61,733 nt of DNA from Clostridia bacterium (GTDB lineage Bacteria; Bacillota; Clostridia; Christensenellales; CAG-138), in the NCBI GenBank assembly GCA_017435905.1, contig JAFSEB010000078.1, forward strand, positions 1 to 61,733. The letters run 5' to 3'. Numbering within the stretch: position 1 is the first letter of the stretch; every line of letters begins with the position of its first letter. The notes beneath the pieces are model-generated. The model was not told where the DNA came from, did not search any database, and saw only the letters and a list, made by a program, of their open reading frames with translations. The translations under genes and the position numbers were made by a program. Shown here in pieces: positions 53,743-61,428 of this stretch.

Positions 53743-53769
53743 AAATCGAGTGTAAAAAACACTCGATTT
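53743..53769 (-). terminator. Orphan leftward terminator at the island edge
   Basis: AAATCGAGTGT / ACACTCGATTT 11-base perfect stem. On the reverse strand it is followed by TTTTTTCTTTT, so it ends leftward transcripts, yet no leftward gene lies to its right. It sits next to a purine-rich strip (53696-53748), at the left edge of the AT-rich accessory DNA. Confidence 0.6.
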
Positions 53770-53903
53770 GGTGCGGGTGTTCATAACGGACTTGATAAAA
53801 AGTATTGAAACACCGGCAGAAACACACATATTTTTCATTCGCACATTTGTGTAATCCAAGGTTTCTTCGTAGAATAAAAATACAGAAACGAGGAAACAAG
53901 ATT

Positions 53904-54203
53904 ATGTCAAAATTTATTGAAGAATTCTATTACGGTAACATTGATCCCCAAGCAAGAAGTACCAAGCAGAACAAGACGGTTCAAAAACAGATGGAAGTTC
54001 TAATGCTCAATGAGGAATTTCTAACCGAAGCACTCACGGGTGAAAACAAAAAGAAGTTTCTTGATTTCGTCAATGCTTGGAGCATCGTCAACGGAGAATC
54101 CAATCTTGATAGTTTTATTATAGGTTTTCGATTGGGAGCTAATTTTGCATACGATACTTTCGTATCAACAGAAGCACCGTTTAAGGATTTATTGAAGGAG
54201 TGA
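53904..54203 (+). CDS. DUF6809-like mobile-element protein
   Basis: 99 residues. The start MSKFIEEFYYGNIDPQARS resembles DUF6809 proteins, small helical proteins common in conjugative transposons of gut Firmicutes. Function unknown. It opens the AT-rich region and overlaps the next small gene. Ribosome site is GAGGAAAC, weak. Confidence 0.6.
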   Translation: MSKFIEEFYYGNIDPQARSTKQNKTVQKQMEVLMLNEEFLTEALTGENKKKFLDFVNAWSIVNGESNLDSFIIGFRLGANFAYDTFVSTEAPFKDLLKE

Positions 54204-54208
54204 AAGAT

Positions 54209-54391
54209 ATGTCAAAGAAGTATTACATAGCTCTTGATGATTACGAGAGAGGAACGATTATTAACTGCCTTAACGAAAAGAGAAACAAACTTATTGCAGA
54301 CGGTAAATACACCGATGCGGTTGATGAAGTGTTACTAAAAATCCTTAACGCAAAACAAAAGAAATTCAAAGTGGTTTACAAGGAGGCTTAA
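54209..54391 (+). CDS. Hypothetical protein, mobile-element associated
   Basis: 60 residues. Start ATG 54209 follows AAGGAG. MSKKYYIALDDYERGTIINC then a helical Lys-rich tail. Often found with TnpV and DUF6809 in conjugative transposons, but no function is known. It ends two bases before tnpV. Confidence 0.55.
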   Translation: MSKKYYIALDDYERGTIINCLNEKRNKLIADGKYTDAVDEVLLKILNAKQKKFKVVYKEA

Positions 54392-54393
54392 TT

Positions 54394-54771
54394 ATGGAAA
54401 AGCGTATTTACAATGAACATACGGGTATCAGCTACACTTTACAAGGCGATTATTATTTACCTGATCTTGCCCTCCCCGAACAAGAAAATAAACCAATCGG
54501 TTTGTGGGGACATCGCCATTTGTGCTATATCAAGCGGCACAAAAAAGTTTTATACACGAATCTTCTAACAAGTGGTAAACTAAATAGCTATCTTGCTGAC
54601 ATAGACGAGCAAGCAGAGGATATGTTTTCTCGGCTTGTAAAACAAATAGCAGAGCGTGAGGGTGTGACTGAACAACTCAAAGCAGATAACCAAATGGAGT
54701 GGGTTGCTCAAATGAATAATATTCGTAGCCAAGCTGCAGAAATCGTAGATCACGATATAATATACAATTAA
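54394..54771 (+). CDS. tnpV: Transposon-encoded protein TnpV
   Basis: 125 residues. MEKRIYNEHTGISYTLQGDY, LPEQENKPIGLWGHRH, LLTSGKLNSYLADIDEQAED and the C-terminal RLVKQIAEREGVTEQLKADN closely match the TnpV protein of Tn4451-like elements, whose role is unclear. Its presence marks transposon-derived DNA directly upstream of the defence cluster. RBS AAGGAGG. No transposase or integrase is visible next to it. Confidence 0.78.
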   Translation: MEKRIYNEHTGISYTLQGDYYLPDLALPEQENKPIGLWGHRHLCYIKRHKKVLYTNLLTSGKLNSYLADIDEQAEDMFSRLVKQIAEREGVTEQLKADNQMEWVAQMNNIRSQAAEIVDHDIIYN

Positions 54772-54775
54772 TTTG

Positions 54776-54810
54776 CAATGGTGGCAGGGAGAAATCTCTG
54801 CCGCCATTTT
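54776..54810 (+). terminator. Terminator after tnpV
   Basis: AATGGTGGCAGGGA pairs with TCTCTGCCGCCATT, followed by TTTT. It separates transposon genes from the promoter of the HNH gene. Confidence 0.8.
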
Positions 54811-54818
54811 TGCAATTA

Positions 54819-54847
54819 TTGATAGATTCCTCTTTTTATGATATAAT
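54819..54847 (+). promoter_or_regulatory. Promoter of the HNH gene
   Basis: TTGATA (54819-54824), 17 bases, TATAAT (54842-54847), near consensus; GTG start at 54876 follows AAGGAGG. Confidence 0.75.
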
Positions 54848-54875
54848 TAATCGCATATTTCAAGGAGGTTTTTTC

Positions 54876-55667
54876 GTGGATAAGTTTAATAGCATAAATA
54901 AATTTAGATGTAAATTATGTAATAATGAATTTCTCGATGACGAGATGAGTGAAGAACATTATCCTGCTCGCAGTACAGGAAACGAAGATATTGTTGCTTT
55001 AGATTTGATAAAAATGTTTGACACGATTCAATCAGAAAATATACATACAGAAGTTACAAAGAGGCTTAATTTAGGGGAAACACCGCAGAAAATAGTGGAT
55101 GATATTTTTGATAATAGAGTGTCAAAACCGCTATACCCGAACGGAAGAACCGCCAGAACATTATGTCAACAATGTAATACTTTCTTGGGTAAATACGACG
55201 AAGCATATCTGAAGTTCTTTAATTGTGACGGAAATCCGAAAATTATAAAAGGATTTCAGTTGCTTACGAAATATCAAATTATTAAAGCAATCTTTGCGAA
55301 ATTTTTATCTATTCCAGAAGCCGTTAATGAATCCTTTGATTTTGTTAGCTTTATCAAAGATAGCCAATCAATGAGTTATACAGGAACTTGGCACTTGTAT
55401 TTTGTGAAACGGGATTTAAGTACCGACCTATTAGGACTTAAAGATATTGGAACTGGAAAAGTAGAGTTTGACGAAGGTGTTGTGTACGAGCTGTCGGATG
55501 ATAAATTTATCTTCAACTTAATGAATTTTCCAAAACACTCTCGTTTTAATATGACAGATATTTTTGATATATTAAATAAAAACTACAATATAGTTGAAGG
55601 CGTCGGAAAAGATGGCGGTTATCACGCACAAATACTGATGAGTCGATTGTTATCGGAAGCGTTATAA
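54876..55667 (+). CDS. HNH endonuclease-like protein
   Basis: 263 residues. Zinc-ribbon-like CxxC at C12-C15, then EEH28 followed by PARSTG, and a second CxxCN at C97-C100-N101 (LCQQCNTFLGKYDEA): the HNH treble-clef layout. The C-terminal 150 residues are AT-coded, mixed alpha/beta, unrecognised, perhaps a DNA-recognition part. It has its own promoter and terminator directly before the methyltransferase operon, so it may be a restriction or defence nuclease. Catalytic competence is unproven. Confidence 0.65.
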   Translation: MDKFNSINKFRCKLCNNEFLDDEMSEEHYPARSTGNEDIVALDLIKMFDTIQSENIHTEVTKRLNLGETPQKIVDDIFDNRVSKPLYPNGRTARTLCQQCNTFLGKYDEAYLKFFNCDGNPKIIKGFQLLTKYQIIKAIFAKFLSIPEAVNESFDFVSFIKDSQSMSYTGTWHLYFVKRDLSTDLLGLKDIGTGKVEFDEGVVYELSDDKFIFNLMNFPKHSRFNMTDIFDILNKNYNIVEGVGKDGGYHAQILMSRLLSEAL

Positions 55668-55696
55668 TATTATAAGTTTAAGTTAAAACTATATTT

Positions 55697-55738
55697 TTGT
55701 GGTGGCATAGAGCATAATTCTCTATGCCACCATTTTTT
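55697..55738 (+). terminator. Terminator after the HNH gene
   Basis: TGGTGGCATAGAG / CTCTATGCCACCA stem with a 7-base loop and six T. Confidence 0.85.
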
Positions 55739-55747
55739 CTATACAAA

Positions 55748-55788
55748 TTGACTTTATGCATTAGATATGCTATAATGATGCTATATCT
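55748..55788 (+). promoter_or_regulatory. Promoter with direct repeats, candidate operator of the methyltransferase operon
   Basis: TTGACT (55748-55753), 17 bases, TATAAT (55771-55776). ATGCTAT occurs twice, at 55767-55773 and 55778-55784, one helical turn (11 bases) apart and overlapping the -10. AGATAT (55763) and ATATCT (55783) form an outer inverted repeat. Such sites are typical for autoregulatory controller proteins of restriction systems (inference). Confidence 0.6.
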
Positions 55789-55806
55789 TTGCAATGGAGG
55801 CGCAAA

Positions 55807-56019
55807 ATGAGTTTTAGTAATGATATAAAAGTTATTCGTCAAAAAAGTTTGCTTAGTCAAGAAGCTTTTGCTCAAATCTTAGGAGTATCTTTTACAACCG
55901 TCAACAGATGGGAAACAGGAAAAAGTAAACCATCTTACAAAACTATGAAACTTATCGATGATTTTTGTAAATCAAACAACATTGATTTTGACATTAGCAA
56001 AGAGTTGGTGAAGGAGTAA
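55807..56019 (+). CDS. XRE-family regulator (controller-like) of the R-M cluster
   Basis: 70 residues, a single Cro/CI helix-turn-helix (QEAFAQILGVSFTTVNRWET). Start ATG 55807 follows TGGAGG. The stop lies two bases before the first methyltransferase start, so the two are co-translated. Small XRE proteins in this position (C proteins) delay or balance endonuclease expression in type II systems; here the operator-like repeats in the promoter support such a role. It may also be a generic XRE. Confidence 0.75.
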   Translation: MSFSNDIKVIRQKSLLSQEAFAQILGVSFTTVNRWETGKSKPSYKTMKLIDDFCKSNNIDFDISKELVKE

Positions 56020-56021
56020 TT

Positions 56022-57077
56022 ATGGCTTTTAATGCAATAGATTTATTTTCGGGTGCAGGCGGATTACATATCGGTTTTGAAAAAGCCGGATTCGATATTG
56101 AATTGTGCATCGACAATAATGATTTAGTAGAACGCACACATAGAAGAAATTTTCCTAACATACCGATGATAAATCGTGATATTAAGAATGTTTCTTCTGA
56201 TGAAATAAGAACATATCTAAAAAATGGCGAAGTTGATGTTATAATTGGCGGTCCCCCTTGCCAAGGGTTTTCGACTATTGGAAAACGTGTATCATCTGAT
56301 CCGGAAAAACGAGCAAAGCACGATCCGAGAAACGAGTTGGTATTAACATATGCAAAACTTATTCGTGAGCTTCGTCCTAAGTTCATACTTATGGAAAATG
56401 TCAAGGGAATCTTGACTCTGCAAGACGGGGCATATCTTGCGAATGTAATAAAACAACTTCGTGATGCTGGATATGAGGTAGCTTACAAACTGATAAATAT
56501 GGCTGACTATGGAGTTCCCGAAATTAGAGAAAGAGTTATAATTATCGGAAATCGTGTGGGTATGCCAGTCGAATTCCCTAAGCCTGATCATTCAGATAAT
56601 CCGAATGACGGTTTGCCTATGTGGAACAATTGCTGGGATGTAATTAAAGATTTAGAATCTTGTGGAGATATCCCTGAGTTCAATCACGTTGCCCTCAAAC
56701 ATACTGAAAAGAATATAGAAAGATATAAACTAATACCTGAAGGTGGTCGCCTTCCCGAAGATTCTTTACCGCCAGAATTGTATAGAAAGAATTTCGGAAA
56801 CACCTACAAAAGACTGAGTAGAAATCGCCCTGCGTTGACAATGGTTCCTGGAAACGATGCTTTCCCAATCCATCCAACATTGCATAGAAGTCTTACTGTG
56901 AGAGAAGCAGCAAGAATTCAAACGTTCCCCGATAGTATTATTTTTGAGGGGAACCGAAGACAACAAGGGCATCAGGTCGGAAATGCCGTTCCGCCTGTCT
57001 TTTCTGAAAAGATGGCAAAATTCATTATCGAGCAAATAGAGAAAGCGAAGGAAATGGGATTATATGAATGCGATTGA
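56022..57077 (+). CDS. DNA (cytosine-5) methyltransferase 1
   Basis: 351 residues. Canonical motifs: I AIDLFSGAGGLHIGFE, IV GGPPCQGFS with nucleophile C80, VI ENVKGI, VIII region ERVIIIGNR, IX REAARIQTFPD and X QVGNAVPP. The target-recognition part lies at about 190-255. It methylates cytosine in DNA. It overlaps the second methyltransferase by 14 bases and follows the XRE gene. The two are homologous to each other, mainly outside the recognition region. Confidence 0.93.
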   Translation: MAFNAIDLFSGAGGLHIGFEKAGFDIELCIDNNDLVERTHRRNFPNIPMINRDIKNVSSDEIRTYLKNGEVDVIIGGPPCQGFSTIGKRVSSDPEKRAKHDPRNELVLTYAKLIRELRPKFILMENVKGILTLQDGAYLANVIKQLRDAGYEVAYKLINMADYGVPEIRERVIIIGNRVGMPVEFPKPDHSDNPNDGLPMWNNCWDVIKDLESCGDIPEFNHVALKHTEKNIERYKLIPEGGRLPEDSLPPELYRKNFGNTYKRLSRNRPALTMVPGNDAFPIHPTLHRSLTVREAARIQTFPDSIIFEGNRRQQGHQVGNAVPPVFSEKMAKFIIEQIEKAKEMGLYECD

Positions 57078-58137
57078 TTTATTTTCCGGAGCAGGAGGGT
57101 TATCCATTGCCCTTGAAGAAAGTGGTTTTCGGATTTTGATGGCAAATGAGATTAATTCAAGATTTGCAGAAACACACCGATACAATTTTCCGAATGTTCC
57201 GTTGATTGAAAAAGACATTAATGATATATCGACAAATGATTTAACTTCTGTGTTAGGCAATAACGAAGTTGATTTAATTGTTGGAGGGCCCCCTTGTCAG
57301 GGCTTTTCCGTATTTGGCAAGCGTAGGTTTATTAATACGCAAGAATATGATCCACATCAAGATCCGAGAAATTTTTTGGTATATCAATATATTAGATTGG
57401 TCAAAGAAATAAGGCCCAAATTCTTCTTTATGGAAAACGTTAAAGGCTTCACCAATCTTGACAAGGGACTTTTTGTTGAAGAAGTAAAAAAGCAATTCCA
57501 AGAATTGGGATACAACGATATTTGGTGCGAGATTATTTGTGCCGCTGATTATGGAGTTCCTCAAGAACGTTATCGAATGTTTATGATAGGAAACCGAATT
57601 GGAGTAAAATTTGAAAAACCTGAACCTACACATTTCCCTATTGGTTCAGGCAAGTATCCTGAATATACAACCGTAGGCGATGCAATTATGGATTTAGTTG
57701 GAAAGGAAAATGAGATTCCTAATCATATTCCATTGGAACACAAGCCTCTTGTAGCCGAAAGATACGGGTATGTTAAAGAGGGATGTAAATTAAATGTTGA
57801 TGATTTACCACCACATTTGGCTGTAGCTACAAGGAAAGACTCTAAGACTGGAAAAGTATCAAACTATAGTCACGTTTATAAACGTTTGGATAGAAATAAA
57901 CCTTCTACTACTATGGTTCCAGGTCACAACGCTTTCCCTATACATCCTACCCTTAATAGAACTTTAACTGCACGAGAAGCTGCAAGAATACAAACATTTC
58001 CGGATACACATATTTTCTTTGGAACAAGACAAGAACAGTGCATCCAAGTTGGAAATGCAGTCCCAACAAAAATGGCTGAGCCGTTTTTGAAAAAGATTAG
58101 AGATTATTTAGAAATGCACAAGGAGGGTAAATTATGA
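57064..58137 (+). CDS. DNA (cytosine-5) methyltransferase 2
   Basis: 357 residues. Motif I NAIDLFSGAGGLSIALEE, IV GGPPCQGFS with C78, VI ENVKGF, VIII PQERYRMFMIG, IX AREAARIQTFPD and X QVGNAVP. It differs from methyltransferase 1 in the recognition region (about 190-260), as expected if the two read opposite strands of an asymmetric site. Its last four bases overlap the start of the nuclease-like gene, so expression is coupled. Confidence 0.93.
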   Translation: MNAIDLFSGAGGLSIALEESGFRILMANEINSRFAETHRYNFPNVPLIEKDINDISTNDLTSVLGNNEVDLIVGGPPCQGFSVFGKRRFINTQEYDPHQDPRNFLVYQYIRLVKEIRPKFFFMENVKGFTNLDKGLFVEEVKKQFQELGYNDIWCEIICAADYGVPQERYRMFMIGNRIGVKFEKPEPTHFPIGSGKYPEYTTVGDAIMDLVGKENEIPNHIPLEHKPLVAERYGYVKEGCKLNVDDLPPHLAVATRKDSKTGKVSNYSHVYKRLDRNKPSTTMVPGHNAFPIHPTLNRTLTAREAARIQTFPDTHIFFGTRQEQCIQVGNAVPTKMAEPFLKKIRDYLEMHKEGKL

Positions 58138-59642
58138 GTCACGATACTGAAGCAGCATATGCTTCTTCGGAAGTTGCTGATTTAATAATGATTAATCAAA
58201 ATAGCTACTTCGGGACGATTGGCACAAGTGGTGCGTGGTCTGTTTTCGCTGGACGTGAAGGCGGACATAAATGGCCTCTTGCTGATGGCGTTATCTGCGC
58301 TCAAAATACAACTGCTCCCGATGTGAACATAGCATTTGAATTTAAACGTCCAAATGAAGGCGTACACGGAATCCTTACTGCATTAGGTCAATCTTTTGCT
58401 TATCTTGAAAAAGGCTATGATGCTTCCGTTATGGTTATTCCTGAGTGCTATTCATCTCACTCAGCTCCCGGAAATCATATAAAGCGTGTTATTGATGCTA
58501 CCTCACCTGATGTACCGATTAGCATTTATACCTACTCGACACCTAATTTGTCCGCTACTCGTCCATTTCACGGGAAATTAACTTGTGTTAGAGACATTTG
58601 CCTTCCTTCTTGTAGGGTAATTACTCGTTCTGCAACTGGCACAACTGCCACTTCCGGAAGTGTATCTACTTTGTGGGCACATATGAGAGAAGGTATGAGT
58701 CATCCTGATGCTTTCTTTAGATATTGTCAAGCGGTTAAGGTGGTTTCGGCATTAGACGAAAACCTTTCAGGTATTGTTATTCCCAAAGAATTAACAGATG
58801 CGATATCAAGAATAGATCCCTCTGCTGATGCGTTTAAATATTTATCCAATACTTCTGGTGATTCTGTTGCCGATAAAGCTTGGCGGTACGTTTGGTTTAA
58901 TTTCTATTTTTGGAATGATCTGATGCCGATTTTCAACTCCAAGACACCGTACGTTGTAAATGCCCAGTCTACAAAAATTAGAATCGATGATACCAAAAAT
59001 CAAAATCTGTTTTCAGGACGAAGAGATTCCATAAAATCCAAATTAGTTGACAAACTTAATGCGGGTACAATTACCGAAGATGAAGCTTGGGAAACGTATG
59101 CAAAACGTGTGAGAAGTGATGCACATAGTTATAGAGAAGTAATCGATTCGGGATTATATCATATCGGGTTCCTTTCTCCTGATGGCACATTAACTGATTT
59201 AGGATATAAATATGTCGATTCCTGTGAACGCTTCGGTTGTTCTTATGCGGGAATACCGATGGAAATACTTAGAGCATCTGTTTTGCAGAATGGTCAATAT
59301 GGAGCAATGCTTCACTATTTTTACAAACTATCTGAAGAAAAATTCAATAGTGATTTATTCGCTTTTTCAGTAAAAGATGCGAGCGGAAACTACAAATTCC
59401 AAGCTGATGATTATTTGATTTGGCTTGACGATATATTTGCCAACACATTGCACTTATCTAAAAAGAGTACAATCAGAGCTGGAGGAACACGAAACCCATT
59501 CCAAGCAGAACTGGCATTTTTAAAGAAAATGGGATTTGTTAAAGAAACAAGCGGCGGTCGTACCGCTTATCGTGTTGGTGTCGGATTGGAAATTGATTGG
59601 CCTCAAGTGCAAAACAGTATGCTTTATTTTCAAAATTTATAA
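58134..59642 (+). CDS. PD-(D/E)XK nuclease-like protein (candidate restriction subunit)
   Basis: 502 residues; not recognised as a named family. The N-terminal domain shows HKWPLADGVIC (D51), then VNIAFEFKRPNEG with E69-F-K71, and ALGQSFAYLEKGYDASVMVI (Q86-x-x-x-Y90), a good match to the PD-(D/E)XK fold with a RecB-like QxxxY motif. The C-terminal 300 residues are mixed helical with a late RTAYRVGVGLEIDW winged-helix-like end. It overlaps methyltransferase 2 by four bases. The most likely role is cleavage of unmodified DNA. Confidence 0.6.
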   Translation: MSHDTEAAYASSEVADLIMINQNSYFGTIGTSGAWSVFAGREGGHKWPLADGVICAQNTTAPDVNIAFEFKRPNEGVHGILTALGQSFAYLEKGYDASVMVIPECYSSHSAPGNHIKRVIDATSPDVPISIYTYSTPNLSATRPFHGKLTCVRDICLPSCRVITRSATGTTATSGSVSTLWAHMREGMSHPDAFFRYCQAVKVVSALDENLSGIVIPKELTDAISRIDPSADAFKYLSNTSGDSVADKAWRYVWFNFYFWNDLMPIFNSKTPYVVNAQSTKIRIDDTKNQNLFSGRRDSIKSKLVDKLNAGTITEDEAWETYAKRVRSDAHSYREVIDSGLYHIGFLSPDGTLTDLGYKYVDSCERFGCSYAGIPMEILRASVLQNGQYGAMLHYFYKLSEEKFNSDLFAFSVKDASGNYKFQADDYLIWLDDIFANTLHLSKKSTIRAGGTRNPFQAELAFLKKMGFVKETSGGRTAYRVGVGLEIDWPQVQNSMLYFQNL

Positions 59643-59683
59643 TTCATTTTTATAATGATTAAATAGACAAAGGGGGTATAGAA

Positions 59684-61321
59684 TTGCCGAGAAAGACCGA
59701 GGATAATCCAACTTATGATTATAATATATACAAGATTCCCGTAAATAAAGTTGATGAGTTTTGCAAATTTTTAGAAGAACGAAAGTATGAAGAAATACCG
59801 CTAAAGGCAGATCTTATAGTGAACCCAAATGGTTTTTCCTTTAAACTAATGTTTTGTGACAAAGATAATAAAAAAGGATCTCCTTGGGTATCTCTTCTCT
59901 CATCATGTTCTGAATGGGATTTGTCTCAAAACCTGAAGATATATGGTGCGGCTTTGATTTGTCAAAGCGAAACCTCTTGTTACGTAATTTCGTATGGTAA
60001 TGCTCACTTTTATCTGAGTGATTATTGCGATTATGGTTTCGGAATTAAAATCGCCGAAAGACTGATTAACCTTGATAGTGTTAAAGCTCAACAAAATGTA
60101 TCTCACGGTGGGAAATTAAGCAAAACTCATATTGATTATTTAAGTAATTCAACTTTGTCTTATCGTGGTGGCGAAATACCTACATACATTAAAGGTGACA
60201 GTATTAATGAAGATGTATGGGGAAAATCCATTCATTGCGGAACCTCTGCTCAATTTAAGTGGGAAGAAAAGCCATTAGAACTTGGTGAGAAACTTGCTTT
60301 ATTAGATCAAGTGTACAATTCTGAATCAACAGTATCCCTGCCTCGTTTAATTGCGTTAGATAGCGATAAAGATGCAGATAAAATTGATGAGTTGTTTTCC
60401 GTTTTAGCAGAAGCGATTACTAATTATGATGATTCAGCTCAAAACACAACACTTATTAATGTGCCGTCTTTCTATATGGTGGGTACAAAATTGATTCAGA
60501 ATGATTCTATTCGATTTAAGATGTCCTGTAATAGAAAAAACAAACAATATGATGGTGAATTATCTATAGAAGCCATAAAGTCTTTTCTGTCGGATAAAGA
60601 ACTTGATATTTCTGATTCTATTCGCAGCATTAAGCTGTCGGTAGAATATGGCAATGATCAATGGACACCATACAAGCCGCTAATAGAATATTTAGAGTTT
60701 GTAACAGAAAACAACTTTTGTTTAAGAAATGGTAAATGGTGTGTTTTCAATAATTCTTACATTGAACAGGTTCTTAGAGATGTTGGTAAAGTCACTTTCG
60801 TTAACCACAATAGTAATGATTGGCGATTTGATAAAAGCGATCTTGTTACATATGCAAAAACAAACAACATCTACGAAGATAAAGATAAACAGCCTTATGA
60901 AACTTATTACAATCATAAATTGGCGGCAATGTTGAATGGTAATATGATTCATCCTACTACGGTTCCGGTTGAAGAAACAGCAAACCGTAGATATAGGTAT
61001 GAGGTGTGTGACTGTACGGTTGGTTCTGGAATGTATTTTGTAAAAATAGGTGCTCCAGCAGACTTTGCTTACGCAGTCGATCAAGCGATGTTTACACTAT
61101 CAAAAATTCAGAATGGCTATGGAAAAGTAAAGTTGCCAAATGAAGAATTATTTGAACCTACTGAATTCCATTTGGTGTTAATTAATGATAAGCGCAAAAC
61201 AATCATCAACGAATGGAAAGATGTTTATTCAATTAACTTCTTAATTCATCTGTCAGAATTAAAACAAAGTTTAAATTCAATGAACATTTCGCTAGTTGTG
61301 GACTTTGTATATAATTTTTAA
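59684..61321 (+). CDS. DUF6119 / TIGR04141-like protein
   Basis: 545 residues. Start TTG 59684 follows AAGGGGG at normal spacing. Residues 66-130 (SPWVSLLSSCSEWDLSQNL, then CYVISYGNAHFYLSDYCDYG and FGIKIAERLINLDSVKAQQN) resemble the core of TIGR04141, a sporadically distributed family of unknown function. C-terminal hydrophilic region is unrecognised. It is the last gene of the R-M-like unit before the terminator. Not present in ordinary type II systems, so it may supply recognition, immunity to modified phage, or toxicity. Confidence 0.6.
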   Translation: MPRKTEDNPTYDYNIYKIPVNKVDEFCKFLEERKYEEIPLKADLIVNPNGFSFKLMFCDKDNKKGSPWVSLLSSCSEWDLSQNLKIYGAALICQSETSCYVISYGNAHFYLSDYCDYGFGIKIAERLINLDSVKAQQNVSHGGKLSKTHIDYLSNSTLSYRGGEIPTYIKGDSINEDVWGKSIHCGTSAQFKWEEKPLELGEKLALLDQVYNSESTVSLPRLIALDSDKDADKIDELFSVLAEAITNYDDSAQNTTLINVPSFYMVGTKLIQNDSIRFKMSCNRKNKQYDGELSIEAIKSFLSDKELDISDSIRSIKLSVEYGNDQWTPYKPLIEYLEFVTENNFCLRNGKWCVFNNSYIEQVLRDVGKVTFVNHNSNDWRFDKSDLVTYAKTNNIYEDKDKQPYETYYNHKLAAMLNGNMIHPTTVPVEETANRRYRYEVCDCTVGSGMYFVKIGAPADFAYAVDQAMFTLSKIQNGYGKVKLPNEELFEPTEFHLVLINDKRKTIINEWKDVYSINFLIHLSELKQSLNSMNISLVVDFVYNF

Positions 61322-61329
61322 CGGTTTTA

Positions 61330-61363
61330 GAAAGCATCGCATTGCGGTGCTTTCGTTTTTTTA
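61330..61363 (+). terminator. Terminator of the R-M-like operon
   Basis: GAAAGCA..CGC / GCG..TGCTTTC stem with ATT loop and seven T. Confidence 0.88.
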
Positions 61364-61392
61364 AAAAGTGTTCGTGTTGCGACAGAAACCTC

Positions 61393-61422
61393 TTGACAAA
61401 CGAATGTTCTATCGTGTATACT
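61393..61422 (+). promoter_or_regulatory. Strong promoter before a structured RNA
   Basis: TTGACA (61393-61398), 18 bases, TATACT (61417-61422); no start codon with ribosome site follows within the next 260 bases. Confidence 0.75.
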
Positions 61423-61428
61423 GAAATA

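Noticed and set aside
53904..54771. Toxin-antitoxin pair
   Set aside because: The three genes match transposon-associated families (DUF6809, TnpV), without toxin motifs.
55807..61321. BREX or DISARM system
   Set aside because: No PglX, PglZ, BrxC, DrmA or helicase-like genes are present.
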